Source: Paludibacter sp. (GTDB lineage: Bacteria > Bacteroidota > Bacteroidia > Bacteroidales > Paludibacteraceae). Taken from it: a stretch of DNA of 60,276 bases. A program made the position numbers and the translations under genes. The notes beneath the pieces are model-generated. The model did not search any database. It worked only from the letters and a program-made list of their open reading frames with translations, and was not told the DNA's origin. Shown here piece by piece: positions 10,502 to 18,414 of the stretch. How positions within the stretch are numbered: the stretch's first letter is position 1; every line of letters begins with the position of its first letter. The stretch covers positions 1 to 60,276 of the forward strand of contig JAQTTH010000024.1 in NCBI GenBank assembly GCA_028710895.1, written 5' to 3'.

Positions 10502-11797
10502 TTAATTACCTTTTCCTCTCAGCAAATTAATGTCACCTTTTCGGGGATGTTCACCTACTCGCAGTTTTGTTTTAGAATCCGGCTTTGACTTTGGGTTATA
10601 ATCAGTCCCAAAGGCTCTTATTATATAGAAATAAGGTCCGGCAGGAGCATCTTTCCCATTTATTTTCCCATTCCAACCCTTCTGAGGGTCATTCCAATAA
10701 AACACCTGACGCCCCGAACGATTAAATACCCAACACTCAAATTTTGCCAACGATTTATACGCAACTCTGAATTCATCATTTGTTCCATCTCCATTAGGTG
10801 TAAATACATTTGGAACTTGTAAAGCTGACTCAGAAACAGTTACTGTAATTGAATCGGAGTATGAACACTTTGTACTGCCTACAGTTACTTTCACCTTGTA
10901 AGTTCCACTTTCGACAAAAGTATAGCGTTGATCCTTTTCTATTCTGGATACTAAGGGTGAACTACTCCCATCTTTAAATATCTCCCATAAGTAATATGTT
11001 GTTGCTGGTAAATTGGCATTACTTAAGAACTGAATGTCAATTGGAGCCGAAAAATTGATTGAACTACTTTGAGTTGGACGTTCTCCTTCATTGGTTTCAG
11101 TACGGGGTGATATGACAGTTGTAGGATGACATTCCACTGCGAGGGCTGAATAAAGATTACTTATCGCCGGAGAAATAGAAATACCAAGCGATTCGGCATA
11201 TTGATCTCCTGAAAGTGTAAACTTCGTATCAGCAAGAAGTACCTTATGCAATAAATAAGATGAAGCAGGTAATTTTAAAATCTCATTATCAGGAGTATAA
11301 TCTACCCATTTCCCATTTTCCCACTTTTGATTCTGATAGCTGATTTTGAAATTTCTAATTAAGCTATACGTAGTTCCATTTGGCTTTTTAAAGCTAAGCG
11401 TGGGAATAGTGGCATCAATCAATAAATTCAGTTCATCACATGGCGAAGCAGTTGCCGGATCTGGTTCAATTGATTTCAAAACAGGCTTATACTTACTATA
11501 ATCAATCACCCAAATTGTATCTTTGGCAATATCATCTACTTTAATAATGTACCCCGTAGCATCATCAGGTGATAAAGTTGGATAGATAGGATTGCTATTT
11601 AATGTAGCATCTTCATATTTATAGAAACGAACATTGGTTCCGGCATACTTTATTTCAGTATCGGAAGTTATACTATCAAATATTATTACTCTGACAGAAT
11701 CTTGTTTAAATTTTATATGGGTTCCAACTATAGATAGTTGAGCCATTGAAATCAATGTGTTTATACAAAGGAATATCGAAAAAATGAATTTTCTCAT
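10502..11797 (-). CDS. Secreted protein with type B type IX secretion (CHU_C) sorting domain
   Basis: This 431-residue protein starts with a signal peptide ([21 protein letters not shown]). A PKD-like region near residues 230-325 carries a conserved [15 protein letters not shown] strand pattern. From about residue 328 comes the CHU_C domain: [14 protein letters not shown], then [10 protein letters not shown] and [18 protein letters not shown]. In related bacteria this domain directs export through the type IX system and attachment to the cell surface. A basic tail of about 34 residues (ending RGKGN) follows the domain. The ligand and role are unknown. A promoter-like element lies just upstream. 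Confidence 0.85.
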   Translation of the reverse strand: MRKFIFSIFLCINTLISMAQLSIVGTHIKFKQDSVRVIIFDSITSDTEIKYAGTNVRFYKYEDATLNSNPIYPTLSPDDATGYIIKVDDIAKDTIWVIDYSKYKPVLKSIEPDPATASPCDELNLLIDATIPTLSFKKPNGTTYSLIRNFKISYQNQKWENGKWVDYTPDNEILKLPASSYLLHKVLLADTKFTLSGDQYAESLGISISPAISNLYSALAVECHPTTVISPRTETNEGERPTQSSSINFSAPIDIQFLSNANLPATTYYLWEIFKDGSSSPLVSRIEKDQRYTFVESGTYKVKVTVGSTKCSYSDSITVTVSESALQVPNVFTPNGDGTNDEFRVAYKSLAKFECWVFNRSGRQVFYWNDPQKGWNGKINGKDAPAGPYFYIIRAFGTDYNPKSKPDSKTKLRVGEHPRKGDINLLRGKGN

Positions 11798-11839
11798 GAA
11801 TGGAAGGATAATAAATTATTAAAATACATTTATCGAATA

Positions 11840-11868
11840 CAAATGTACATCTTTCTTAGCAATAACAA
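11840..11868 (-). promoter_or_regulatory. Promoter-like element for the CHU_C-protein/CLC pair
   Basis: Read on the minus strand, TTG (11868-11866) is followed after 18 nt by TACATTTG (11847-11840), a good match to the Bacteroidetes -33/-7 consensus. Transcription would start about 38 nt before the ATG at 11797. Confidence 0.55.
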
Positions 11869-11918
11869 AAAAATCGGCGAATTATTACCTCCTTTCACTC
11901 CATGAAGTATATTTTTTG

Positions 11919-11926
11919 TACTTTTG
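11919..11926 (+). promoter_or_regulatory. Candidate -7 element upstream of the LysM gene
   Basis: TACTTTTG matches TAnnTTTG. No clear -33 TTG is seen. If used, it gives a leader of about 125 nt that contains the short reading frame at 11964-12020. Confidence 0.35.
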
Positions 11927-11963
11927 CATTTCTTACTAAAAATCAATTAGTAAGCTACAAAAC

Positions 11964-12020
11964 ATGAAACGGGCATTAGGCATGATTATCGCCAGAGTTG
12001 GCACGAAATCTGACATGTGA
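11964..12020 (+). CDS. Possible 18-codon leader peptide
   Basis: An ATG-to-TGA frame encodes MKRALGMIIARVGTKSDM in the leader of the LysM gene. It ends 35 nt before the next start. It is short enough to be chance. Its only support is its position after a candidate promoter and its basic N-terminus. I recognise no homologue. Confidence 0.2.
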   Translation: MKRALGMIIARVGTKSDM

Positions 12021-12055
12021 ACTCCATGTGACCCTATATAAAATATTTTTTTCGT

Positions 12056-13876
12056 ATGAAAAAGCAGTTATTCAGTTTTATACTTATTGGATTTTTTTTA
12101 ATATCACTAAGCGGTATTGCTCAGAACAAAAATTATCCGATCAAAAAGATAAATGGCGTTGAGTATTATCAATATAAAGTTGCAGTAAGCGAGGGCTTAT
12201 TTGCCATTGGCCGAAAGTTTGAAATATCGCCCGAAGATATTAGTAAAGCCAATCCGGATATCAAAAACGGACTGAAAGCCGGTCAGGAAATTTTAATTCC
12301 TGTTCAGAAAAAAACAGTTTCGGAAAAATCGGTTAAAAGTATTACAGAGCCTGCATTCATTGAGCATAAAGTAGAAAAAAACCAAACTCTTTTTGCTATC
12401 AGTCGGAAATACAATGTCAGTCAGGACGAAATCATTAAATATAATCAGGGAATTGAGAAAGGCTTACACGAAGGTTTAGTTATCAGAATACCAAAAAACT
12501 CCAAAGAAAACAGTAAAAAAGATATTGAGAAACCAACTGATAAAGAAATCAAAACCAAAGAGCCTGAAAATCATCAGAAACAGAACTTCGTAACACATCA
12601 GGTTCAACTCAACGAAACACTTTATTCAATAAGTAAAAAATACAAAGTTGAAGTTTCAGATATTATTAAATTTAATCCCGGTTCTCAAACAGTACTATCG
12701 ACAGGTGTGGAATTGAAAATACCTGTGAAAGAGGGAGCTACAAAACCTACGTTACAAAAAAAAGAAGAAACAACTACAGCAAATCCGAATCCGCTAATTG
12801 ATATAAACTCCTTTATTAATCCCGGCGAATTAGCGAAAATTAAAAATTCGAACCGCGTTATTCGCATAGGCTTTCTGTTGCCATTTATGCTCGACCAGGA
12901 CAAGAAGGATGCAAGTACCGACAAGTTCATCGATTTTTATGTAGGTTCTCTCATTGCCATTAAGGATGCTCAGGAAAAAGGAATTTCATTTGAAATTTAT
13001 ACTTACGATACCGAAAAATCGGAAGAAAAACTGGTTGAAACTTTAGCAAATTCAGAGTTAAAAACAATGGATCTGATAGTTGGTCCTGCTTTTAGTAATC
13101 AGGTATCACTCATTGGTGATTTTGCGAAAGAAAATAGAATAAATACATTAATTCCATTCACATCCAAAGTATCAGATATTGAAAACAACCCCTATCTCTT
13201 TCAATTTAATCCGGGTACAGATGCTGTGTTAGAATATGCTAATGAGTTATTTACAGACAAATATAAAGATGTACATATCATTTTTGCCGAATTACCGGGT
13301 ATAAGTTCAATGGATGATGGTAAAAGTTTGTCGGAAGGGTTACAGTATAAATTGAAAAAATCGAAGAGATTGTTTTCAACAATTGAACTCTCAACATCCG
13401 ATGTCGCTGACTTTGGAAGTGTATTGAAAGCCGGTGAAAAAAACATTGTCATCTTCAATACGGATAAATATGCTGATGTAAGTCCTTTCATTGCACCACT
13501 TCAGGCAGCTTCAAAAGAATACGATGTAGTTCTTTACGAGCAATATGGCTGGAAAAACCAGAGTGAGAAACTAAAACAGACTATGTATATTTCTCCATTT
13601 ATTTCAGAAATGAATACCACAAAATTAAATGCATTTAATCAAAAATACTATTTTTACCTGGGTAAGAAAGTAAATGCCGAAACCCCTCGTTTCGATTTGC
13701 TTGGATATGACCTGACTAACTATTTTGTTGCATTATACCAACGATATGGCAATAAGTTTGCCGATAAAATAGGAACATTTAATTTTACATACGGTATTCA
13801 ATCTCAGCCAAAATTCGAAGCTGTTTCAAATGGTTCAGGGTTTGTTAATCAACATGTTTATTTAGGTGAGAATTAA
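12056..13876 (+). CDS. Triple-LysM periplasmic protein with substrate-binding-protein-like domain
   Basis: The 606-residue protein has a signal peptide (MKKQLFSFILIGFFLISLSGIAQ). Three LysM repeats lie near residues 38-84, 101-147 and 181-226. Each follows the pattern of hydrophobic, Gly/Gln, (T)L(F/Y)(A/S)I, then I(P)-terminated strand, and they are joined by Lys/Glu-rich linkers. From about residue 265 the protein resembles periplasmic binding proteins of the amino-acid/ABC type (GFLLPFML, LIVGPAFSNQ, NTLIPFTSK). LysM domains bind peptidoglycan, so this is probably a wall-anchored sensor or scaffold. The ligand is unknown. The next gene starts within 40 nt. Confidence 0.8.
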   Translation: MKKQLFSFILIGFFLISLSGIAQNKNYPIKKINGVEYYQYKVAVSEGLFAIGRKFEISPEDISKANPDIKNGLKAGQEILIPVQKKTVSEKSVKSITEPAFIEHKVEKNQTLFAISRKYNVSQDEIIKYNQGIEKGLHEGLVIRIPKNSKENSKKDIEKPTDKEIKTKEPENHQKQNFVTHQVQLNETLYSISKKYKVEVSDIIKFNPGSQTVLSTGVELKIPVKEGATKPTLQKKEETTTANPNPLIDINSFINPGELAKIKNSNRVIRIGFLLPFMLDQDKKDASTDKFIDFYVGSLIAIKDAQEKGISFEIYTYDTEKSEEKLVETLANSELKTMDLIVGPAFSNQVSLIGDFAKENRINTLIPFTSKVSDIENNPYLFQFNPGTDAVLEYANELFTDKYKDVHIIFAELPGISSMDDGKSLSEGLQYKLKKSKRLFSTIELSTSDVADFGSVLKAGEKNIVIFNTDKYADVSPFIAPLQAASKEYDVVLYEQYGWKNQSEKLKQTMYISPFISEMNTTKLNAFNQKYYFYLGKKVNAETPRFDLLGYDLTNYFVALYQRYGNKFADKIGTFNFTYGIQSQPKFEAVSNGSGFVNQHVYLGEN

Positions 13877-13907
13877 AATTTACCACAAATCTTTTGATAC
13901 TATTGAT

Positions 13908-14528
13908 ATGCGTAAGAGTTGGATCTTAATATTATTACTTGTGACCACTACATTATTTGCTCAAACTCGTTTGGATAAGCCTGAGGTTTATCTGGGTGTT
14001 ACCGGAGGAGCTACCGGGGCGATGGTGATGTTTAATCCAACTGTTGATCAAAGTTATCTGTTAGGATATAATGGTGGCATTGTTTTCAGGTATATTGCTG
14101 AAAAAAATGTTGGAATGCAGGCGGAACTTAACTTCTCACAACGCGGTTGGAAAGAAGCAAATGGACAATACAGCAAACAGCTGAACTACATTGAGTTGCC
14201 TTTCCTGACGCATATTTACATGGGAAAAACCAATCGTTTTTTCATTAATCTGGGTCCGAAGATAAGTTATTTGGTTTCAGAAAAAGCGCTTATAAATCTG
14301 GCTTCAACTGAGCCACAGCAAACAACAGCTATACAAAACCCTTTTGATTACGGTCTGTGTGCCGGTTTTGGGATTCTATTCAATATCAAAGGAAATATAA
14401 TTCAGTTAGATACACGGGCATATTACGGGCTTAGTGATATATACTCCAATGCGAAAAAAGATTATTTTGATGCTTCTAATAATGTCAATGTAAGTGCAAA
14501 CCTGGCCTGGCTGATTCAGCTAAAATAA
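13908..14528 (+). CDS. PorT-like outer-membrane beta-barrel protein (OMP_b-brl_2 type)
   Basis: The 206-residue form starts at the ATG at 13908, which directly precedes a signal peptide (MRKSWILILLLVTTTLFA-QT). An upstream in-frame ATG at 13866 would overlap the preceding gene and bury the signal. The mature chain has repeated beta-hairpin features such as GVTGGATG, GMQAELNFSQRGW and FINLGPKISY, matching the common Bacteroidetes OMP_b-brl_2 pattern. It probably forms an eight-stranded barrel. Close spacing to the LysM gene suggests cotranscription and an envelope role. No substrate can be assigned. Confidence 0.7.
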   Translation: MRKSWILILLLVTTTLFAQTRLDKPEVYLGVTGGATGAMVMFNPTVDQSYLLGYNGGIVFRYIAEKNVGMQAELNFSQRGWKEANGQYSKQLNYIELPFLTHIYMGKTNRFFINLGPKISYLVSEKALINLASTEPQQTTAIQNPFDYGLCAGFGILFNIKGNIIQLDTRAYYGLSDIYSNAKKDYFDASNNVNVSANLAWLIQLK

Positions 14529-14678
14529 GCAGATCTAAATCTTTTTTATTTCCACCCTCACGCGATATTTTTGCAATATCACTATGTATTTACTACTTCT
14601 ACTTTGTATTATAACTTTTAGAATAAATTCCAATTGGGTTAATAATTGTAAACATGTTTTATAATATGTAATTATAGC

Positions 14679-14709
14679 TTGAATATGTCTGAAATAAGCT
14701 GTAATTTTG
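14679..14709 (+). promoter_or_regulatory. Promoter-like element for the kduI-kduD-DUF4861 operon
   Basis: TTG (14679-14681), a 20-nt spacer and TAATTTTG (14702-14709) match the Bacteroidetes promoter consensus. The inferred transcription start is near 14715, leaving a leader of about 38 nt before kduI. Confidence 0.6.
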
Positions 14710-14718
14710 GTCGACCAA
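14707..14718. promoter_or_regulatory. Perfect 12-bp palindrome over the kdu transcription start
   Basis: TTGGTCGACCAA is its own reverse complement. It overlaps the end of the -7 element and the expected start site, where a repressor would block transcription. No regulator gene lies next to it. Confidence 0.45.
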
Positions 14719-14752
14719 TTAAAACAAGATACATAATTCAATAAAATATACA

Positions 14753-15595
14753 ATGAAAACTAATTATGAAGTAAGGTATTCTGCTCATCCTGAAGATGCC
14801 AAGCATTACGATACCGCCAGATTACGCAAAGAACATTTAATCGAAAAGATTTTTTCAGTAGATGAAGTGAACATGGTTTATACCCTTTACGATCGTTTGA
14901 TTGTGGGCGGTGCTATGCCGGTTAATCAGGTTCTTACACTTGACGCTATTGATCCGTTGAAAGCTGATTTCTTCCTTTCACGTCGCGAATTCGGTACATT
15001 CAACGTTGGTGGTGCCGGTAAAATCACGGTAGATGGTGAAGTAATTGAGCTGGGTTACAAAGAAGCGCTTTATTTGGGTGCAGGCGACCGCAAAGTTACT
15101 TTTGAAAGTGTTGATGCAAAGAATCCTGCGAAATTCTATTTCAACTCTGCTCCTGCACATAAAACATTTCCCGATCGTAAAATAACAAAAGCTGATGCAA
15201 TTGTTATGGAATTAGGTTCATTGGAAACTGCCAATCATCGTAATATCAATAAAATGTTGGTTTGTCAGGTGTTGGAAACATGCCAATTGCAAATGGGTAT
15301 GACGGAACTGGCTCCGGGAAGTGTTTGGAATACAATGCCCGCACACACGCACAGTCGCCGTATGGAAGCGTATTTCTACTTTGAAGTGCCCGAAGGACAA
15401 GCTGTTTGTCATTTTATGGGCGAACCAACCGAAACCCGTCACATTTGGATGAAAGGCGACGAAGCTGTCATTTCTCCTGAATGGTCAATTCACTCAGCTG
15501 CTGCTACGAGCAATTATACTTTTATCTGGGGTATGGCAGGTGAAAACCTTGATTACAGCGATCAGGACTTTTATAAACATACAGAACTGAGATAA
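14753..15595 (+). CDS. kduI: 5-dehydro-4-deoxy-D-glucuronate isomerase
   Basis: KduI converts 4-deoxy-L-threo-5-hexosulose uronate, released from unsaturated uronates of pectin-type polymers, to 3-deoxy-D-glycero-2,5-hexodiulosonate. The protein is 280 residues against 278 in E. coli. The cupin metal-binding stretch is seen as HTHSRRMEAYFYF (two His and a Glu), with a further His late in the chain (WSIHSAAAT). It is the first gene of a three-gene operon, 88 nt before kduD, which performs the next step. The identification is secure. The actual polymer source is not shown in this window. Confidence 0.96.
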   Translation: MKTNYEVRYSAHPEDAKHYDTARLRKEHLIEKIFSVDEVNMVYTLYDRLIVGGAMPVNQVLTLDAIDPLKADFFLSRREFGTFNVGGAGKITVDGEVIELGYKEALYLGAGDRKVTFESVDAKNPAKFYFNSAPAHKTFPDRKITKADAIVMELGSLETANHRNINKMLVCQVLETCQLQMGMTELAPGSVWNTMPAHTHSRRMEAYFYFEVPEGQAVCHFMGEPTETRHIWMKGDEAVISPEWSIHSAAATSNYTFIWGMAGENLDYSDQDFYKHTELR

Positions 15596-15683
15596 ACAGT
15601 TGATTAGTTGACTGGTTAATTCCTTTTACAAAATAACAACTTGTCCGTTGTCTGTCGACTTTGGACTTTAGACTAAAAAAAAT

Positions 15684-16478
15684 ATGAACCAATTTGATTT
15701 AACAGGAAAAGTAGCCCTTGTAACTGGAGCTTCTTACGGTATCGGTTATGCTATTGCTTGTGGTTTGGCCAAAGCAGGTGCAATTATTGTTTTTAATGAT
15801 ATTAATCAGGATTTAGTAAGCAAAGGAATTGCTGCTTACGAAGCCGAAGGAATCAAAGCTCACGGATATGTGGCTGACGTAACTAACGAAGATCAGATTA
15901 ACGCTGTTGTGGCTCAAATTGCTGCAGAAGTTGGTGAAATTGATATTTTGGTAAACAATGCCGGTATCATCAAACGTATTCCTATGCACGAAATGAGTGC
16001 TGCCGAATTCCGCCAGGTAATTGATATCGACTTGAATGGTCCATTTATTTGTGCCAAAGCAGTTATACCATCAATGATGAAGAGGGGTTCCGGTAAAATT
16101 ATCAACATCTGTTCTATGATGAGTGAGTTAGGCCGCGAAACGGTATCGGCTTACGCTGCTGCTAAAGGTGGTTTGAAAATGTTGACTAAAAACATTGCTT
16201 CGGAATATGGCGAATTCAATATTCAATGTAATGGCTTAGGACCGGGTTATATTGCCACTCCTCAAACAGCTCCGTTACGCGAAACTCAGGCCGATGGTTC
16301 ACGTCACCCATTCGATCAGTTTATAATCGCTAAGACTCCTGCAGCTCGTTGGGGAAATGCCGAAGACCTTGTTGGTCCGGCTGTATTCCTTGCTTCGCCT
16401 GCTTCTGACTTCGTAAACGGACACGTTCTTTACGTTGACGGTGGTATTTTGGCATATATCGGAAAACAACCTAAATAA
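15684..16478 (+). CDS. kduD: 2-dehydro-3-deoxy-D-gluconate 5-dehydrogenase
   Basis: A short-chain dehydrogenase that reduces the KduI product to 2-keto-3-deoxygluconate with NAD(P)H. At 264 residues it has the SDR cofactor motif TGASYGIG near residue 15, NNAG, a catalytic Ser in CSMMSELG, and the YAAAKGG active-site Tyr/Lys. The order kduI-kduD and short spacing support the specific name over a generic SDR. Kinase and aldolase genes that would complete the route to pyruvate and glyceraldehyde-3-phosphate are not present here. Confidence 0.93.
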   Translation: MNQFDLTGKVALVTGASYGIGYAIACGLAKAGAIIVFNDINQDLVSKGIAAYEAEGIKAHGYVADVTNEDQINAVVAQIAAEVGEIDILVNNAGIIKRIPMHEMSAAEFRQVIDIDLNGPFICAKAVIPSMMKRGSGKIINICSMMSELGRETVSAYAAAKGGLKMLTKNIASEYGEFNIQCNGLGPGYIATPQTAPLRETQADGSRHPFDQFIIAKTPAARWGNAEDLVGPAVFLASPASDFVNGHVLYVDGGILAYIGKQPK

Positions 16479-16486
16479 CTTATCCC

Positions 16487-17614
16487 ATGAAAAAAGTTGT
16501 ATTCTCGATTCTGGCATCACTCCTACTCGTTTCAGGTATTTTTGCTCAGAAATCGGTGGTTGTGAGTAACAGCTCTGATCTGGATCGCAAAGCTGAGTTG
16601 GTAGAAGTAAAAGCATGCTGCAAGAAAAGCTGCATAATTACCAAATCAATTATTCTGAAAAACGAAAAAGGCGACGAAGTTCCTTATCAGTTGACTTATA
16701 ACGACAAAAAGGAAGTTAATGGTTTAATCTTTCAGGCAGATGTAAAAGCTAAATCATCAACAACTTATACACTTGTTAAAGGTAAACCGGCTGTTGTAAA
16801 AGCGAAAACTTTCGGACGCTTTGTTCCTGAACGGAAAGACGACTTTGCCTGGGAAAATGACTTTGCAGCATATCGCATGTATGGCCCTGCATTGGAAAAA
16901 GAAAATCCAAGTAATGGTGTTGACTTCTGGGCTAAAAGTACAGAAGAACTGGTCATTGATCAACGTTACAACGGTGAGCTCAAAAATGGAAAATCATACC
17001 ATATCGATTGGGGAAATGGCATGGACTTCTATAAAGTGGGACATGCACTGGGTTGTGGTGGTGTAGCACCTTACGTGGGCGATTCTTTGTGGGTTGGCAA
17101 TCGTTTTGATACTTACGAAGTGCTTGAGAATGGGCCTTTACGTACTGTTTTCAAACTCACTTACAATAAGTTTGCTGTGAGTGGTGAATCGTACAAAGAA
17201 ACCCTGGTGATTACATCCAGCGCAGGTTCATTGCTGAACAAAGCCGTGGTAACTTACGAAGGAAAAGCACAAAAAATGCAATTGGCAACAGGTATTTTCC
17301 TGCACGATGGCAAAGGAGTTTTTCAACCAAAAGCTGAGAACGGAATTGTTTGTTATGCAGAAAACAGTTTTCTAGAAATATCCAAAGAACCATGTGGTAG
17401 AAACTATGTAGGTGTAGTGGCTCCAGGTAAAGAAGTGAAGAGAAAAGGCTCACATGCTTATGTGTTGACCAACTACACGACGGGTAAAGCTATGACTTAC
17501 TACTTTGGTGCCGGATGGAATAAATGGAAATTCCCAACTGACGAAGACTGGTTTAAGGCTGTGAGTGAATTTGCTGCCAAAACTAAAACGCCATTAAAAG
17601 TAAAGATGAAATAA
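16487..17614 (+). CDS. DUF4861 family secreted protein, uronate operon
   Basis: The 375-residue protein has a signal peptide (MKKVVFSILASLLLVSGIFA-QK), so it acts in the periplasm or outside. The family pattern of DUF4861 is clear: GRFVPERKDDFAWENDFAAY, then RMYGPAL, YHIDWGNGMDFYKVG and GCGGVAPYVGDSLW, with many conserved aromatic and acidic residues of the kind that line carbohydrate sites. It starts 8 nt after kduD, so the three genes share a transcript. The context suggests a role in processing uronate-containing glycans. The exact reaction is not something I can state from the sequence. Confidence 0.85.
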   Translation: MKKVVFSILASLLLVSGIFAQKSVVVSNSSDLDRKAELVEVKACCKKSCIITKSIILKNEKGDEVPYQLTYNDKKEVNGLIFQADVKAKSSTTYTLVKGKPAVVKAKTFGRFVPERKDDFAWENDFAAYRMYGPALEKENPSNGVDFWAKSTEELVIDQRYNGELKNGKSYHIDWGNGMDFYKVGHALGCGGVAPYVGDSLWVGNRFDTYEVLENGPLRTVFKLTYNKFAVSGESYKETLVITSSAGSLLNKAVVTYEGKAQKMQLATGIFLHDGKGVFQPKAENGIVCYAENSFLEISKEPCGRNYVGVVAPGKEVKRKGSHAYVLTNYTTGKAMTYYFGAGWNKWKFPTDEDWFKAVSEFAAKTKTPLKVKMK

Positions 17615-17638
17615 TATTCAAAATCAATTCCCTTGAAG

Positions 17639-17676
17639 TCCCTGTTTTCGTTAGAAGGCAGGGATTTCTTTTTTCA
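17639..17676 (+). terminator. Intrinsic terminator after the kdu operon
   Basis: TCCCTG (17639-17644) pairs with CAGGGA (17659-17664) across a 14-nt loop and is followed by a T-rich run to 17674. Confidence 0.65.
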
Positions 17677-17691
17677 TTCGGGGAAAATGCG

Positions 17692-17699
17692 TAAATTTG
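17692..17699 (+). promoter_or_regulatory. Candidate -7 element for tsaB
   Basis: TAAATTTG matches TAnnTTTG and lies 32 nt before the tsaB start. A convincing -33 TTG is missing. Confidence 0.4.
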
Positions 17700-17730
17700 T
17701 GCTTCTTTATATTATTTCAAATTCAAAAAA

Positions 17731-18414
17731 ATGATTATTCTACATATAGAAACCTCTACCAATGTATGCTCTGTTGCTCTGAGCGAAAATGGTTCTTGCC
17801 TCTTTTCCAAATCAAATGCCGATGGTATGAATCACGCTGCATTGTTGAGTGGATTCATTGCCGAAGCTTTAGATGTTCTCAAACCATCAAAAAAGAATCT
17901 TGATGCTGTAGCAGTAAGCAGTGGTCCGGGTTCATATACCGGTTTGAGAATTGGTGTTTCAACAGCCAAAGGATTGTGTTATGGATATGGAATTCCATTG
18001 ATTGCAGTCAGTACATTGGAAGTGCTTACAGCACAGGCTTTAAAAAAAGAGGATATACGTGAGAATGCATTATTTTGCCCAATGATTGATGCACGTCGCA
18101 TGGAAGTGTATGCTGCAATTTATGCAGGGAATGGGGAAATAAAGCGCGAGATTGCAGCTGATATTATCGATAGTGAATCCTATGCAGAAATTCTTGCCAT
18201 GCAGCCGGTTTATTTCTTTGGAAACGGAGCCGAAAAGTGTAAGTCAGTCTTAACGCACCCAAATGCACAGTTTATTGATGGGTTGGTTCCACTGGCAGAA
18301 AATATGATTTCATTTGCTGAAATTGCGTTCAAAGAGAATAACTTCGTGGACACAGCCTATTTCGAACCATTTTATCTGAAAGAATTTCATACAACCACAC
18401 CTAAGAAGCTCTAA
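17731..18414 (+). CDS. tsaB: tRNA threonylcarbamoyladenosine biosynthesis protein TsaB
   Basis: TsaB is the dimerisation/regulatory partner of TsaD in forming t6A37 in ANN-decoding tRNAs. The protein is 227 residues. Typical ASKHA-fold motifs are IETSTNVCSVAL at the start and SSGPGSYTGLRIGVSTAKGL near residues 68-87. The chain lacks the metal-binding histidines of TsaD, which separates it from that paralogue. It is a single gene between two hairpins or convergent units. Its TAA stop overlaps the stop codon of the next, convergent gene by 2 bases. Confidence 0.94.
   Translation: MIILHIETSTNVCSVALSENGSCLFSKSNADGMNHAALLSGFIAEALDVLKPSKKNLDAVAVSSGPGSYTGLRIGVSTAKGLCYGYGIPLIAVSTLEVLTAQALKKEDIRENALFCPMIDARRMEVYAAIYAGNGEIKREIAADIIDSESYAEILAMQPVYFFGNGAEKCKSVLTHPNAQFIDGLVPLAENMISFAEIAFKENNFVDTAYFEPFYLKEFHTTTPKKL

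Noticed and set aside
11798-12055. Fluoride riboswitch upstream of the CHU_C-protein/CLC pair
   Set aside because: By eye no match to the conserved riboswitch core is found on the minus strand. A covariance-model search would be decisive.
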